Below, one piece after another: positions 1-8,639 of a stretch of 47,975 bases of DNA (within the stretch, counting starts at the first letter, position 1; each line of letters begins with the position of its first letter). The notes beneath the pieces are model-generated. The model ran no database searches. It was not told the origin of the DNA and saw nothing but the letters and a program-made list of their open reading frames with translations. A program made the translations under genes and the position numbers. The stretch covers positions 1-47,975 of the forward strand of contig NZ_WPCF01000005.1 of assembly GCF_009741975.1 (NCBI RefSeq). Reading direction: 5' to 3'. The stretch is from Halobacterium sp. CBA1126 (GTDB lineage: Archaea; Halobacteriota; Halobacteria; Halobacteriales; Halobacteriaceae).

Positions 1-437
1 CCGGTAGCGGCATCCCCGGCTTCGGCATGGGCATCGCGCTCATCGCCGTGCTCGGCGCCGCCCTGCTGGCACTCCGCCAGAACATAACGAATCACGACCT
101 GACGCCCGTAACGCGGTCACTAACGACGTACGCGATTTCTTTCTTTTGCGCGCTACGCCCTGTAGCGACGGCTCTATCGACACGACCGCTGGGCCGTATT
201 CGCCACGCATACCGACAGCTCCACAGTCCCGCTGTCTCGGCACCAACACGCCCAGTGTCGCCCATTCCGTCTCACCTCGTGACGTCCACTGTTCCGCACG
301 TCGACCCCGCCCTGTCCACGGCGAGCGAGACGCTCGTAAACATATCACTCGAACTGGCGGCGAGCAACCGCCGGGAGCTGCCACGTGGATCCCGGACTAC
401 TCGACGACACCCTCCTTTCGGGGTAGTGTTTAGATAA
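1..437 (+). CDS. C-terminal fragment of a PGF-CTERM surface protein, with an abnormal read-through tail
   Basis: The frame is open from the left edge, so only the C-terminus of the gene is in the window. It begins with the archaeosortase signal: Pro-Gly-Phe at codons near 15-23, then a hydrophobic stretch rich in Ile, Ala, Val and Leu, then Arg-Gln-Asn. In this family the protein normally stops within a few residues of that basic end. Here the frame instead runs on for about 110 residues that look non-coding (Arg, Ser, Thr and Pro rich, not acidic) and stops at 435-437, inside the end of an IS6-type relic. I infer that the native stop was lost, by a small indel or by insertion. The PGF-CTERM reading is firm; the tail is probably not native. 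Confidence 0.6.
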   Translation, partial: GSGIPGFGMGIALIAVLGAALLALRQNITNHDLTPVTRSLTTYAISFFCALRPVATALSTRPLGRIRHAYRQLHSPAVSAPTRPVSPIPSHLVTSTVPHVDPALSTASETLVNISLELAASNRRELPRGSRTTRRHPPFGVVFR

Positions 438-525
438 GCTGATTCCATGCGAAGGCGAACGCTTGTAACCAATTTTCAGCGGCACTCGCTTCGACGTGCC
501 TTTCGGGTGGCAAAAAGCTAACCCG
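425..525 (-). mobile_element. 3' end of an IS6-type transposase gene and its terminal repeat (relic)
   Basis: On the minus strand the frame ending at 430-432 reads E-N-W-L-Q-A-F-A-F-A-W-N-Q-L-I-stop, the C-terminal signature of haloarchaeal IS6-family (ISH) transposases. The DNA end (complement of 425-446) closely matches the right end of the longer IS6 relic at 11582-11603, but in inverted orientation. Upstream of about 525 (minus strand) no transposase homology is visible, so only about 100 bp survives. Confidence 0.6.
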
Positions 526-532
526 TTACCAC

Positions 533-541
533 GCATATAGC
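533..541 (+). promoter_or_regulatory. TATA box upstream of the surface-protein/ABC operon
   Basis: A catatag box is centred near 537. Haloarchaeal transcription starts about 25-28 bases downstream of the TATA centre, which here falls on the ATG at 562. That predicts a leaderless mRNA beginning with the small upstream frame at 562-636. Confidence 0.4.
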
Positions 542-561
542 CAGATACGACCGCCCAACTC

Positions 562-636
562 ATGTCCCACCACACCGCACCGTCGACGACCTGCAGCACC
601 CACCCGGTTGCGCTCCACTCAACGGGACCCAAATGA
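562..636 (+). CDS. Possible leaderless 24-residue upstream ORF
   Basis: This is a 24-codon frame whose ATG lies about 25 bases after the TATA centre, where a leaderless transcript would start. Its TGA overlaps the ATG of the secreted-protein gene at 633 (ATGA), so translation of the two could be coupled. The peptide is rich in Ser, Thr, His and Pro and resembles no family I know. The arrangement is clear in the sequence; expression is inference, and a chance ORF is possible. Confidence 0.25.
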   Translation: MSHHTAPSTTCSTHPVALHSTGPK

Positions 637-1804
637 GCGTAGTCACCCGCCTTGTAGCGACGATCGTGGCTGTGTTCGTCGTGCTCTCGCTGGTGACCAC
701 CGCACCCGTCGCCGCCCAAACGGCGGATGAGACTGCTCCGTCACCATCGGCGAAATCGACGTCGAGCCAGCCAACCCCACGACCGACTCCCGAACTATCC
801 TCACGCCCACGATTACGAACTCCGAGACGGCGACCGGGAACGCGAAACTCACCGAGGTGAGCATTCGGAGCGGCGGCGTCCTCAACACCGCGGACAACCT
901 CGGCCGGCTCGGCGCCGGAGATTCGGTCGACGTCCCGCTCGCTCATACCTTCGACACGCCCGGCGAGCGCCGCATCACCGTCTCCGCGCGTGGCACCAAT
1001 CCCGACGGCAGCGTCTTCGTCGTCCAGAAAGCCGTCTATCTCACCGTCGACGACCGCTCGACGGACGTCGACCTCTCCGCGCGCGCCCAGTCCGTGAACG
1101 GCTCGACGGGCGTCGCCGCGACGCTCACGCAGTACGGCACTGTCCCCGTGGAATCCGGCGAAATTCAGCTTCGCTCACAGGGTGAAACCGTCGACCGCGC
1201 CCCCGTCTCGAACGTCGCCGGCAGCCAGTCCCAGACCGTCACCTTCGACGGTGACACCATCCCCGCAGGCGAACTCACCGTCCGCGCCCAGTACACGCTC
1301 ACGGACGAATACCGCACGCGAACCACGACGACGACGCTCCAGTACAACCCCCAGCGGGCTGCCGACATGGCGCTGACCGCCATCGAAACTACCGCGCGAG
1401 GAACGACGTACACGATCAGCGGTGATGCGTCGAACCTCGGCGGCGCCGACGCCGACGCCGTGCTCATCGACGTCGCCACGGCCGACGGTCTCTCCGCGAA
1501 CGGCGGCTACTTCGTCGGCACCGTCGAAACCAGCGAGTTCGCCACCTTCGACCTCACCGTCACCGCCGACAGCCCCGTCGAAACCATCCCGGTTCAGGTC
1601 AACTACTCGGCCGACGGCGAGCAGTTCTCCGAAACCGTCACCGTCGACGTAAGTGACACGAATGCGGGCGTACCTGTCGACCGCGACCCCCGCCCACAGT
1701 CCGGCGGCTCGCCATTCGGCGGCCTCCCGGTGACCGCGCTCGCAGTCGGGGTCCTCGTCCTCGTCGGCGTTGGAATCGTTGCCTACCGCTGGCGTCGCTC
1801 ATGA
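633..1804 (+). pseudogene. Secreted CARDB/COG1361-like surface protein, frameshifted after its signal peptide
   Basis: The gene starts at 633 with a clear signal peptide (Met-Ser-Val-Val-Thr-Arg, a hydrophobic core, Ala-Gln cleavage region) and then breaks. The frame with good coding sense resumes at 731 and runs to 1804. A duplicated 'ga' at about 727-732 explains the shift: removing two bases joins the halves as ...Thr-Ala-Asp-Asp-Cys-Ser-Val. The mature part (about 355 residues) has repeated beta-rich segments of the cell-adhesion-like type in COG1361 proteins. It ends in a single membrane helix at about 1720-1795 and a basic tail, so it is anchored outside the cell. The stop overlaps the ABC ATPase start (ATGA). 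It probably acts as the surface partner of the MacB-like exporter. The shift may be real or a sequencing error. Confidence 0.7.
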
Positions 1805-2466
1805 GCATCATCGAACTCGACGACGTGGTGAAACGCTACGAGAGCGGTGCCGAAACCGTCGAAGCGCTAAAAGGCGTGGATTTCCACTCCGACCGCGGCG
1901 AGATGGTGACGATCGTCGGCCCCTCCGGCTCCGGCAAGAGCACCATGCTCAACATGATCGGCCTGCTCGACTCCCCTACCGAGGGGACCGTCTCTCTCGA
2001 CGGCCGGAACGTGACCGACCTCACGGAGGACGAACGCACCGAAGAACGCCGCTCCAAGCTCGGCTTCGTCTTCCAGTCATTTCACCTCTTACCGATGCTT
2101 ACGGCCGTCGAGAACGTCGAACTCCCGTCGATGTGGGACACCACGGTCGACCGCCACGACCGCGCCATCGACCTGCTGGAGCGGGTCGGCCTCGGTGACC
2201 GCCTCCAACACACCCCCAAACAGCTGTCGGGCGGCCAGCAACAGCGCGTCGCCATCGCTCGCGCACTCATCAACAAACCCGATATCCTGCTGGCAGACGA
2301 GCCAACCGGGAATCTCGACCAGGCGACTGGCGGCACGATCCTCGAGGAGATGCAGCGGCTCAAAGACGAGGAGAACATCGCCGTCGTCTCAATCACCCAC
2401 GACCAACAGCTCGAACAGTTCTCCGACCGCGTCGTCCGCCTCGTCGACGGGGTGGTGCGCTCGTGA
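1801..2466 (+). CDS. ABC transporter ATP-binding protein (LolD/MacB type)
   Basis: A 221-residue ATPase of normal length for the LolD/MacB family. Walker A (GPSGSGKST) is at residues 40-48, the ABC signature LSGGQ at 142-146, and Walker B plus catalytic Glu (ILLADE) at 162-167, followed by the TGNLD D-loop typical of this family. It starts at the ATG that overlaps the previous stop, and its own stop overlaps the GTG start of the permease. The three genes are therefore a tightly coupled operon. It should power the permease at 2463-3608, a mechanotransmission-type exporter moving molecules out of the membrane rather than an importer. Substrate unknown. Confidence 0.92.
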   Translation: MSIIELDDVVKRYESGAETVEALKGVDFHSDRGEMVTIVGPSGSGKSTMLNMIGLLDSPTEGTVSLDGRNVTDLTEDERTEERRSKLGFVFQSFHLLPMLTAVENVELPSMWDTTVDRHDRAIDLLERVGLGDRLQHTPKQLSGGQQQRVAIARALINKPDILLADEPTGNLDQATGGTILEEMQRLKDEENIAVVSITHDQQLEQFSDRVVRLVDGVVRS

Positions 2467-3608
2467 GCATCCTCGCCCGATTCCCTAGCGTGTTGATGGC
2501 GTGGCGGAACCTCGGCCGCAACCGCGTCCGCACGGCGCTGGCGGCGCTCGGCATCGTCATCGGCGTGATGTCGATCGCGTCGCTCGGCATGGCCGGCGTC
2601 GCAATCAACCAGCAGGCAACCGCACAGCTCGGCAGCATCGCCAACGAGGTGACGATTACGCCCGGCGAAGACAACCCCGACGACGGCGTCACACAGGAAC
2701 AACTCGAGGAGATCGAGGCGCTCGTCACGGACGCAGCCGTCGTCGAACAGAAAACCAACAGTACGGACGTCTCCGCGCGCGGTGAAGACGTCCGCGTCAG
2801 CGTTACCGGCGTCACCGAAGCCAACGAGCTCTACACCGTCTCGGCCGGTGAGGCACCATCGCGACTGCAGTCGGGAGCATTACTCTCGAATTCGACGGCC
2901 CAGGAGCTCGGGCTTGAGCTCGGCGACCCGGTCGAGTACGACGGCCAACTCTACCGCATCCGGGGCTTACTCGAGTCCGAGAACAGCTTCGGGCCGAGCG
3001 GCGGTGGGGAGCTAGTGTTGCCGCTATCAGCGCTTTCGGAGCAAGACCACTACGATTCGGTGACTATCATCACCGCAGACGGCGACGACACGGCGGCAAT
3101 CGCCGACCGGATCGACGCCGCGTTCAACAGCTACGGCCGCACCGAGGACGTTCAACTGAGCATCTTCACCAGCGCCGACATCCAGAGCGGCATCAGCGGA
3201 TTCATGAACACGCTCGAGCTGGCGCTGCTCGGCATCGGGTCGATCTCGCTGGTCGTTGCCAGCGTCGCCATCCTGAACGTGATGCTGATGAGTACCATCG
3301 AGCGCCGCGGGGAGATCGGAGTGCTGCGGGCGGTCGGCATCCGTCGCGGCGAGGTGCTGCGCATGATTCTCACGGAGGCAGCGTTCCTCGGGACGCTTGG
3401 TGGGTTCGTCGGGGCGCTTGCCTCATTCGCGATCGGCTTTCTCATGTTTGGCGCGCTCACCGGCGACCCGACGGGTGTGCTGGCCTGGCCCAGCGCCCGC
3501 TATCTCGTCTACGGGTTTGCGTTTGCGGTCGGCGCGAGCGTCCTGAGCGGGCTGTACCCCGCGTGGAAGGCCGCAAACGAATCCCCCGTTGACGCCCTGC
3601 GTGGATGA
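2463..3608 (+). CDS. ABC transporter permease (MacB/LolE, FtsX-like)
   Basis: A 381-residue permease with the MacB/LolE layout. There is an N-terminal membrane helix (about residues 20-45, with a Gly-Ile-Val-Ile-Gly-Val-Met motif). A large extracellular MacB-PCD-like domain follows (about 50-250). Three more helices form the C-terminal FtsX domain (about 255-370), with the conserved R-R-G-E-I-G-V-L-R-A-V-G segment. The start is a GTG overlapping the ATPase stop. It forms the transmembrane part of the exporter with the upstream ATPase, and the secreted protein before it may be an accessory. It ends with a family-typical Pro-Val-Asp-Ala-Leu-Arg tail, so the gene looks intact. Confidence 0.9.
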   Translation: MSILARFPSVLMAWRNLGRNRVRTALAALGIVIGVMSIASLGMAGVAINQQATAQLGSIANEVTITPGEDNPDDGVTQEQLEEIEALVTDAAVVEQKTNSTDVSARGEDVRVSVTGVTEANELYTVSAGEAPSRLQSGALLSNSTAQELGLELGDPVEYDGQLYRIRGLLESENSFGPSGGGELVLPLSALSEQDHYDSVTIITADGDDTAAIADRIDAAFNSYGRTEDVQLSIFTSADIQSGISGFMNTLELALLGIGSISLVVASVAILNVMLMSTIERRGEIGVLRAVGIRRGEVLRMILTEAAFLGTLGGFVGALASFAIGFLMFGALTGDPTGVLAWPSARYLVYGFAFAVGASVLSGLYPAWKAANESPVDALRG

Positions 3609-4301
3609 TTTCGCGGCCGTACGCCACGTCGGCCCCACGATGGGTTTGCACGCCGAAGGCGACACCATCGAACCTGGGGTCGTTTCGGCGACGATACCGC
3701 GTTCATCTGCTACTCTCGGGCTAGCGCCTGCCTGACGGAACCGTCGAACCCAAACACTTAGGACGCGAGCGCCGCTACGGTCTGTTGCCCCGCCACCCCG
3801 ATGACGGACCGTGTGCACTCCGACTAGCCTGTCGCACTCACGCGGCCTCCGGGTTGGCGGTGGCTCCCGTCACCAGGCTGATGGGTGTTCGCCCTCCATC
3901 CCCAGCAGGCGCCGCCTGGTGTGCCCCCACGCTGCGGGCGACCACCCATCGCTACGCGCCGGGTTCGCCGTGGCCCTTCGAACCGGTGTCTGCTGACTGA
4001 GGCCACGGCTGTCGCTGGCCAGACCCGACGGTGCGTCCGAGTGCGTCTCGCAGACAACTCGACGTTTTCCGCTCCGTCCGGCCAGCGACCACCCGCTTCG
4101 CATACTCGGCAGCGACACGCTTCGCGACGTCGCCGACGAAGCCGATGCTGTCGCTGGTCGCATCGATGTATTGGCAGCCTGCGGACTGCCGCCACTGGCG
4201 AGCGGTACTCTCACGGCTAGCTCTGTGGTGATTGCTGCGTGCCTAGGGCCGTCACCAACAAAACATAGTTTCAAGATGCAGTATTCCCAACGACACCGCT
4301 A
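3609..4301 (+). other. Gap of about 690 bp; possible decayed gene, nothing intact
   Basis: No frame here has convincing coding sense throughout. A TATA-like acacttagg (about 3753-3761) precedes an ATG at 3801 that meets a stop after eight codons. Further on, frame 1 from about 4048 to 4230 reads as an acidic, plausible haloarchaeal segment (Leu-Arg-Asp-Val-Ala-Asp-Glu-Ala-Asp-Ala-Val-Ala-Gly). I infer a possible gene relic broken by several indels. Function cannot be assigned. Confidence 0.2.
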
Positions 4302-5936
4302 ATGAACGGTCCGCGTCGCTTCGGCGTGCTCTTCGTCAGTCTGCTCTGCGTCGCTGCCGTCGCCGTCCCCGCCGTCAGCGCGGCCAGCTCGGAGCCGATG
4401 GCCGTCGCTGAACCCGCCACCGACGACACACACAACTACAGCCAGCAGACAGCCAGCCCGAACATCTCAGTCACGGTCGGGGGGACAGTCCTCCCTGCCG
4501 GCGAGACGATCACGACGACGAATGACCCGGCGCTGACCCTGACTATCACCGCTGACGAACCGATCGAGATTATCTCCGTCCGTGTCGACGGCGAAACCCG
4601 CCGTTCGTACGTCCCCAATTCGACCACGTTCGCCGAGACGACGACGCTCGACCTCGATGCCGGTACCCACGACCTCGCCATCGTCGTCCGCACGGCCGAT
4701 AGAACGACCACGTATGCCGCGACAGTGACTGAGGATTCGGGGGCACCACTGATGACGTTCGAATCCCCGATTTCAGCCGGGTTCGTCGGGCCGAATGGGA
4801 CCTACGAGCAGCTTAATGACACGTACACGCTGAACAAATCAACCGTCGAGCTCCGAGGGCGCATCCACGACCAGTCGAACGTCGAGCAGGTTATCATCGA
4901 ACACGAGTACCGCTATCAGTACGGCACCGAACCCCGGGACACGGACACTCGAATCGAGATCACGGAGCCCAATCAGACGATCTCCCGCACGCTCCGCCTC
5001 GGCCCGACACAACCCGACGTCGGAAGCGGCGTGAACAGCCTCACTATCGAGCTCCGCGACGAGTTCGGCCACGTTCGCGAATACGAGACCACGCTCCGTG
5101 TTGAGGACACGGACCCCCCGAATATCAGCGTGCTTAAACAGTATCCTGTCGCGACGCGTTCGGCCGTCCGCATCGACGCAGAGGCGACTGACCGCGTCGG
5201 GCTGGCATCGGTCGGCCTCCGCATCGGCCCAGCTAACGGGTCGGGCCAGCAGTATCTCTACACCGAGCGCCAGCCGACCAAACAGGCAATCAGCAAAGTC
5301 ATCACCCCGACGGTCGACGTCTTCGATGGGACGCGCAACATCACGCTTATTGCGACCGACCAGGCCGGCCGGACGACAACCCGAGAACTCTCGGTCAACT
5401 ACACGGAGCTCGTCACACCCCAAATCCAGTTCAACCGCTCGCTGTCCGGTTCAGTCGACGACCGCACGGTCCAGGCCGCTGGCACGGTCTCTGAGGGCCA
5501 GATCACTCGTGTCCGGATTGAAACACTCACCCCGGACGGCGAGACGATCGATATTAACTCCGTCTACAGCGGTGGCGTCACTGAAAACCTCACCTTCAGA
5601 GAGCGCCTCGACGCCGGGAGCTATCCCGCCGCGGTCCGCGTCCGTGTGCTCGACGTGACGGGCACCGAACACACCCGGCGGCTCGCGCTGTCCCAATCTG
5701 AACCCGCTGACCCACTGACTCGTCCCACCGAACAGTCTGCCGACCGTGGCATAGATACGATGAGCGAGACCACTCTAGGGGCAGTCGAATCCAGTGATCC
5801 GCTCGAACCAAGCAGCTCGAACCAGTCTTCGCTGTTAGGCGGTCTGCTCTCGTTTATCAGTCGGCATGCGCTCGCCATCGGGGTGCTCACTGCAGCTGGC
5901 ATCGGTGGCGCAGCCTTTCGACAACGCCGCGGCTAA
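4302..5936 (+). CDS. Large secreted, membrane-anchored surface protein of unknown family
   Basis: 544 residues. The N-terminal signal peptide spans about residues 1-28 (basic start, Leu/Val/Ala core, Ala-Ser-Ala cleavage site). A long acidic, Thr/Ser/Asn-rich beta-type ectodomain follows. It contains repeated modules of the Ig-like or cadherin-like sort, for example segments starting Asp-Pro-Pro-Asn-Ile-Ser and Asp-Ser-Gly-Ala-Pro-Leu. There are several Asn-X-Ser/Thr sequons suited to N-glycosylation. A C-terminal helix (about 515-538) and a basic end (Arg-Gln-Arg-Arg-Gly) anchor it in the membrane; there is no Pro-Gly-Phe motif, so archaeosortase processing is not predicted. I do not recognise the family. 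It stands alone between a decayed stretch and an IS element. Confidence 0.75.
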   Translation: MNGPRRFGVLFVSLLCVAAVAVPAVSAASSEPMAVAEPATDDTHNYSQQTASPNISVTVGGTVLPAGETITTTNDPALTLTITADEPIEIISVRVDGETRRSYVPNSTTFAETTTLDLDAGTHDLAIVVRTADRTTTYAATVTEDSGAPLMTFESPISAGFVGPNGTYEQLNDTYTLNKSTVELRGRIHDQSNVEQVIIEHEYRYQYGTEPRDTDTRIEITEPNQTISRTLRLGPTQPDVGSGVNSLTIELRDEFGHVREYETTLRVEDTDPPNISVLKQYPVATRSAVRIDAEATDRVGLASVGLRIGPANGSGQQYLYTERQPTKQAISKVITPTVDVFDGTRNITLIATDQAGRTTTRELSVNYTELVTPQIQFNRSLSGSVDDRTVQAAGTVSEGQITRVRIETLTPDGETIDINSVYSGGVTENLTFRERLDAGSYPAAVRVRVLDVTGTEHTRRLALSQSEPADPLTRPTEQSADRGIDTMSETTLGAVESSDPLEPSSSNQSSLLGGLLSFISRHALAIGVLTAAGIGGAAFRQRRG

Positions 5937-5983
5937 CTAACGCTCTCGCCGCCACTCTGGGTTACAGCGGTAGCGAAGCGAAA

Positions 5984-6014
5984 GCCCCCTCTTCAGGGGT
6001 GGGATGAAGCCGAC
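5984..6014 (+). repeat. IS605-type left-end hairpin
   Basis: A stem of CCCCT/AGGGG with a four-base loop is followed by gtgggatgaagcc. Such imperfect hairpins near the ends are the recognition structures for the single-strand transposase of this group. A related hairpin with the same gtgggatgaa motif lies at 6361-6388. Confidence 0.5.
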
Positions 6015-6360
6015 AACTGGGGAGCAAACCACGGGTGCGCCCCGGCCGATATTCCCCCGTTTTAATACCATTCAGCCATACGTTACATTTGTGAGAGAAG
6101 TCCGGTGGGTTGAGGGGCTAAGCGTCACGTGTCGGTAGCTGGTGCGTCGGCGAAGATCTCGACGCGGGACATAGGTAGCCACCCACACATCCATCTCACA
6201 GCCTCGCTCACCCAAACACTTACTAACATCCACCACTCAACGCAAGGTTGTCGCCGGTCATAATCCCTCGACTGGGTGTGCCCGCGGTATCACAGTTGCG
6301 TGGACTCCCATCCGAATTCGGCCGGCGACACTTCCTCTCCCGTAGAGAATTGCAGGAGAA

Positions 6361-6388
6361 CCCCCAAGCTTTAGCCGTGGGATGAATC
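6361..6388 (+). repeat. Second IS605-type end hairpin upstream of tnpB
   Basis: The hairpin cccaagcttta/gccgtggg is followed by gtgggatgaatcc, nearly the same trailer as the end at 5984-6014. The 375 bp between the two hairpins holds no supported gene. Two nested ends in the same orientation suggest one element inserted beside another, or an older end left behind. Confidence 0.4.
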
Positions 6389-6472
6389 CGTAAGCTCCGT
6401 TCCACAAACCACCGGACGTAGTCACTATGACTCCCCCCAATACTGATAGCCCACCAGCACCACAGCTAATCT

Positions 6473-7609
6473 ATGGAAGTGCGCCGGACTGTCCCCGTCA
6501 CGCTTGACGTGGAGAGTGACGACGACGCACTTCTCTGCGACACCGTTAACGAATTTCTGTTCGCGGCACAGTTCGTGGTTGACTACGCCCTCCAAGGCGA
6601 ATACGTCACGACAAGCAAAGGCCAACTCCAAGACGAAACCTACAACGACGTATGCGAGCAGACGCCGCTAAACACAGGGTTGGTCCAAAACGCCCGTAAC
6701 AAGGCCGATAAAGCCTGCAAGAGCGTGGTTGAACGCTGGAAACAAGGCAAGAAAGCCTCGAAACCGCGTATGACTTCGCCACACGTCGTCTATGACCACC
6801 GCACCGCCATATTCTACGACGACTACGTGTCTCTCGCCACTACGGACGGTCGAGTTGAAGCCGACTACGTGCTACCAGACGAAGACAGCGACACGCCCCA
6901 TGCAGACTATTTGTTCTCCGACGAGTACGAGACGACCGGGGCAGAACTTCATCGAAAGCACGGCGAGTGGCAACTTCACATCTACTGCAAGAAGGAAGCG
7001 GAGTCTGACACGCCGGACCAGGCAACGACCACGCACGGAACGGTGCTTGGTGTTGACCTCGGCGTGAACACCCTTGCCGTCACCTCGACAGGGACGTTCT
7101 GGACGGGTGACGAGTTCGACCACTGGCGCAGAGAGTACGAGAAGCAGCGTGGCGACCTCCAAGCGTGCGGGACGCGCTGGGCGCACGAGAACGTTCAGGC
7201 AGTTGGTCGCAAAGAGGAAGGACGGTTCAAGCTGACATTACACCGGATAGCGAACGAGTTGGTGGCTGAAGCCCGTGACCACGACTGTTCGGTGATTGCC
7301 TTCGAGGACTTGACGGATATTCGTGAGCGTACCAGCGCGTCGTGGGAGCACAAATGGGCGTTCAATCGCCACCACGAATACGTCGAATACAACGCCGCCG
7401 AGTACGGCATCGCGGTGGCACAGGTGGACCCAAAGAACACGTCGCGTCGGTGTTCGACGTGTGGATTCACGCACCCGGATAACCGCGAGAGTGAATCGTT
7501 CGAATGTCAACAGTGTGGCTACGAGAACAACACCGAGTACAACGCTGCGAAAAATATTGGGGCACGGTATCTTCGTCGCAACCTGGGGGCGACGAAGGCG
7601 CACCCTTAG
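6473..7609 (+). CDS. tnpB: TnpB, RNA-guided nuclease of an IS605-group element (C-terminus frameshifted)
   Basis: 378 residues in the open frame. The RuvC-like core is visible: Asp195 in GVDLGVN, Glu278 in FEDL, and a zinc ribbon with Cys327, Cys330, Cys345 and Cys348. The third RuvC acidic residue is normally Asp in D-x-N-A-A-K-N. Here it is Glu355 (TEYNAAKN), which may weaken cleavage. The usual haloarchaeal tail (G-V-R-L-N-S-G-x-L-N-V-N-G-E-Y) is present but in another frame, running to 7722. The break is in the G run at 7585-7589. TnpB proteins are known to cut DNA guided by an RNA made from the 3' end of the gene and the right end of the element; whether this copy is active is doubtful. 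Confidence 0.85.
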   Translation: MEVRRTVPVTLDVESDDDALLCDTVNEFLFAAQFVVDYALQGEYVTTSKGQLQDETYNDVCEQTPLNTGLVQNARNKADKACKSVVERWKQGKKASKPRMTSPHVVYDHRTAIFYDDYVSLATTDGRVEADYVLPDEDSDTPHADYLFSDEYETTGAELHRKHGEWQLHIYCKKEAESDTPDQATTTHGTVLGVDLGVNTLAVTSTGTFWTGDEFDHWRREYEKQRGDLQACGTRWAHENVQAVGRKEEGRFKLTLHRIANELVAEARDHDCSVIAFEDLTDIRERTSASWEHKWAFNRHHEYVEYNAAEYGIAVAQVDPKNTSRRCSTCGFTHPDNRESESFECQQCGYENNTEYNAAKNIGARYLRRNLGATKAHP

Positions 7610-7699
7610 GCGTGCGCTTGAACAGCGGGGCGCTGAACGTGAACGGTGAGTATGCATTACCTGCCGAAATCTCGGCCAGAACGGGCGTCCACACTGGGC

Positions 7700-7719
7700 C
7701 CCACCGCTTCAGCGGCGGG
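7700..7719 (+). repeat. Right-end hairpin of the TnpB element (possible omega-RNA end)
   Basis: A near-perfect inverted repeat, cccaccgct followed by agcggcggg, directly after the frameshifted tnpB tail. In this family the guide RNA spans this region, so the hairpin may also be part of the RNA scaffold. The RNA role is inference. Confidence 0.45.
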
Positions 7720-7763
7720 TAGCTCAATAATGGTCTAAATAGCGCCGATAGAACTAACCGCCG

Positions 7764-8582
7764 ATGCTCAAGCAAATCACGCTCCATGGCCGGCCGTATG
7801 AGTCACGCCAGCGGATCTGTTGTATCCAAGAGGCCCACCAACACGTTGTCGAGGAATGCCAGTTACTACGCACGGAGGCAGCCGCATTCAGCGAGTTCTG
7901 TACCCGTGTTGACGCGATTGACTGTGACCCTCGCCCGCAGGTCGGCTCGCCGAACGTAGCGACACACGACACAGTTACGTCCCATGGAAATTCCGCGTCT
8001 CGACAGAGAGAGACACCGATTCGAGATGCGTACGTCGAGACGATAATGGCGACGCCACACTACGAAAGCGAATACGGGGATTCATACTGGGAGAGCGTTG
8101 CCGCGGAGTTCGGCAACGAGTTCGTGATGCTACTCAAACAGGCGGCAGCGATTCCACCCTCGTTACAACAGCAAGTACTGACGGCAGCACAGCAGGCGAA
8201 GACGCAACGCAAACAGCTGCTCGCGAGGCTCAAACAGGAAGCGGCCGCATTAGAAACAGCGAACGCGGAGCTACAGACCGTCGCAGAGGAGTTGACCGCT
8301 CTCCGAACACGGCCGTTGTACGACTGCACGCCAGCGGAACTTTGCCATCTTTGCGAGGATATCGACGACCTCCACGCGCAGTGCGAAGACGTCGCGGTTC
8401 GCCGCCAATCCGGCGATTTGACGGTGCAACCATTAGGGGCCAGCCTCGACGGTAACCGTCAACTCACCGGTTATTTTTACGAAGAACTGCCGACGACACA
8501 CCCAGTCCTCTACGCGGTTGCAACTATCAGTCAGGAACTCACCTCGATGCAGGATACAATAACGACCATTCGTGACCAGTAA
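7764..8582 (+). CDS. Coiled-coil protein, haloarchaeal DUF7260-like
   Basis: 272 residues, no signal peptide. The N-terminal part has Cys and His scattered (Cys-Cys at 19-20). The middle has a Tyr-rich conserved-looking stretch (Arg-Asp-Ala-Tyr-Val-Glu-Thr-Ile-Met-Ala-Thr-Pro-His-Tyr). After that comes a long Ala/Leu/Gln/Glu helix, very likely a coiled coil, at about residues 135-180. The pattern recalls the DUF7260 family; that match is from memory and unverified. A TATA-like tctaaata box is centred near 7737, 27 bases before the ATG, which fits a leaderless message. It ends 57 bp before cetZ on the same strand, so they are probably co-transcribed. Cytoplasmic; function unknown. Confidence 0.65.
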   Translation: MLKQITLHGRPYESRQRICCIQEAHQHVVEECQLLRTEAAAFSEFCTRVDAIDCDPRPQVGSPNVATHDTVTSHGNSASRQRETPIRDAYVETIMATPHYESEYGDSYWESVAAEFGNEFVMLLKQAAAIPPSLQQQVLTAAQQAKTQRKQLLARLKQEAAALETANAELQTVAEELTALRTRPLYDCTPAELCHLCEDIDDLHAQCEDVAVRRQSGDLTVQPLGASLDGNRQLTGYFYEELPTTHPVLYAVATISQELTSMQDTITTIRDQ

Positions 8583-8639
8583 GTGCGGTCTGTCACACCG
8601 GGGAGTCAACTGTTTACGCGCTCGCGTGAAACACCACAT

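Larger units (their letters stand above)
5967..7722 (+). mobile_element. IS200/IS605-group element carrying tnpB only
   Basis: The left end has gcggtagcga followed by a small hairpin (CCCCT, loop, AGGGG at 5986-5999). The second TnpB element at 42795 starts with the same gcggtagcga and a hairpin. The right side holds a hairpin at 7700-7719 (cccaccgct/agcggcggg). No tnpA transposase gene is present, so the element is non-autonomous. A second hairpin end (6361-6388) lies inside it and shares gtgggatgaa with the first. The exact ends are inferred from the hairpins. Confidence 0.6.
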
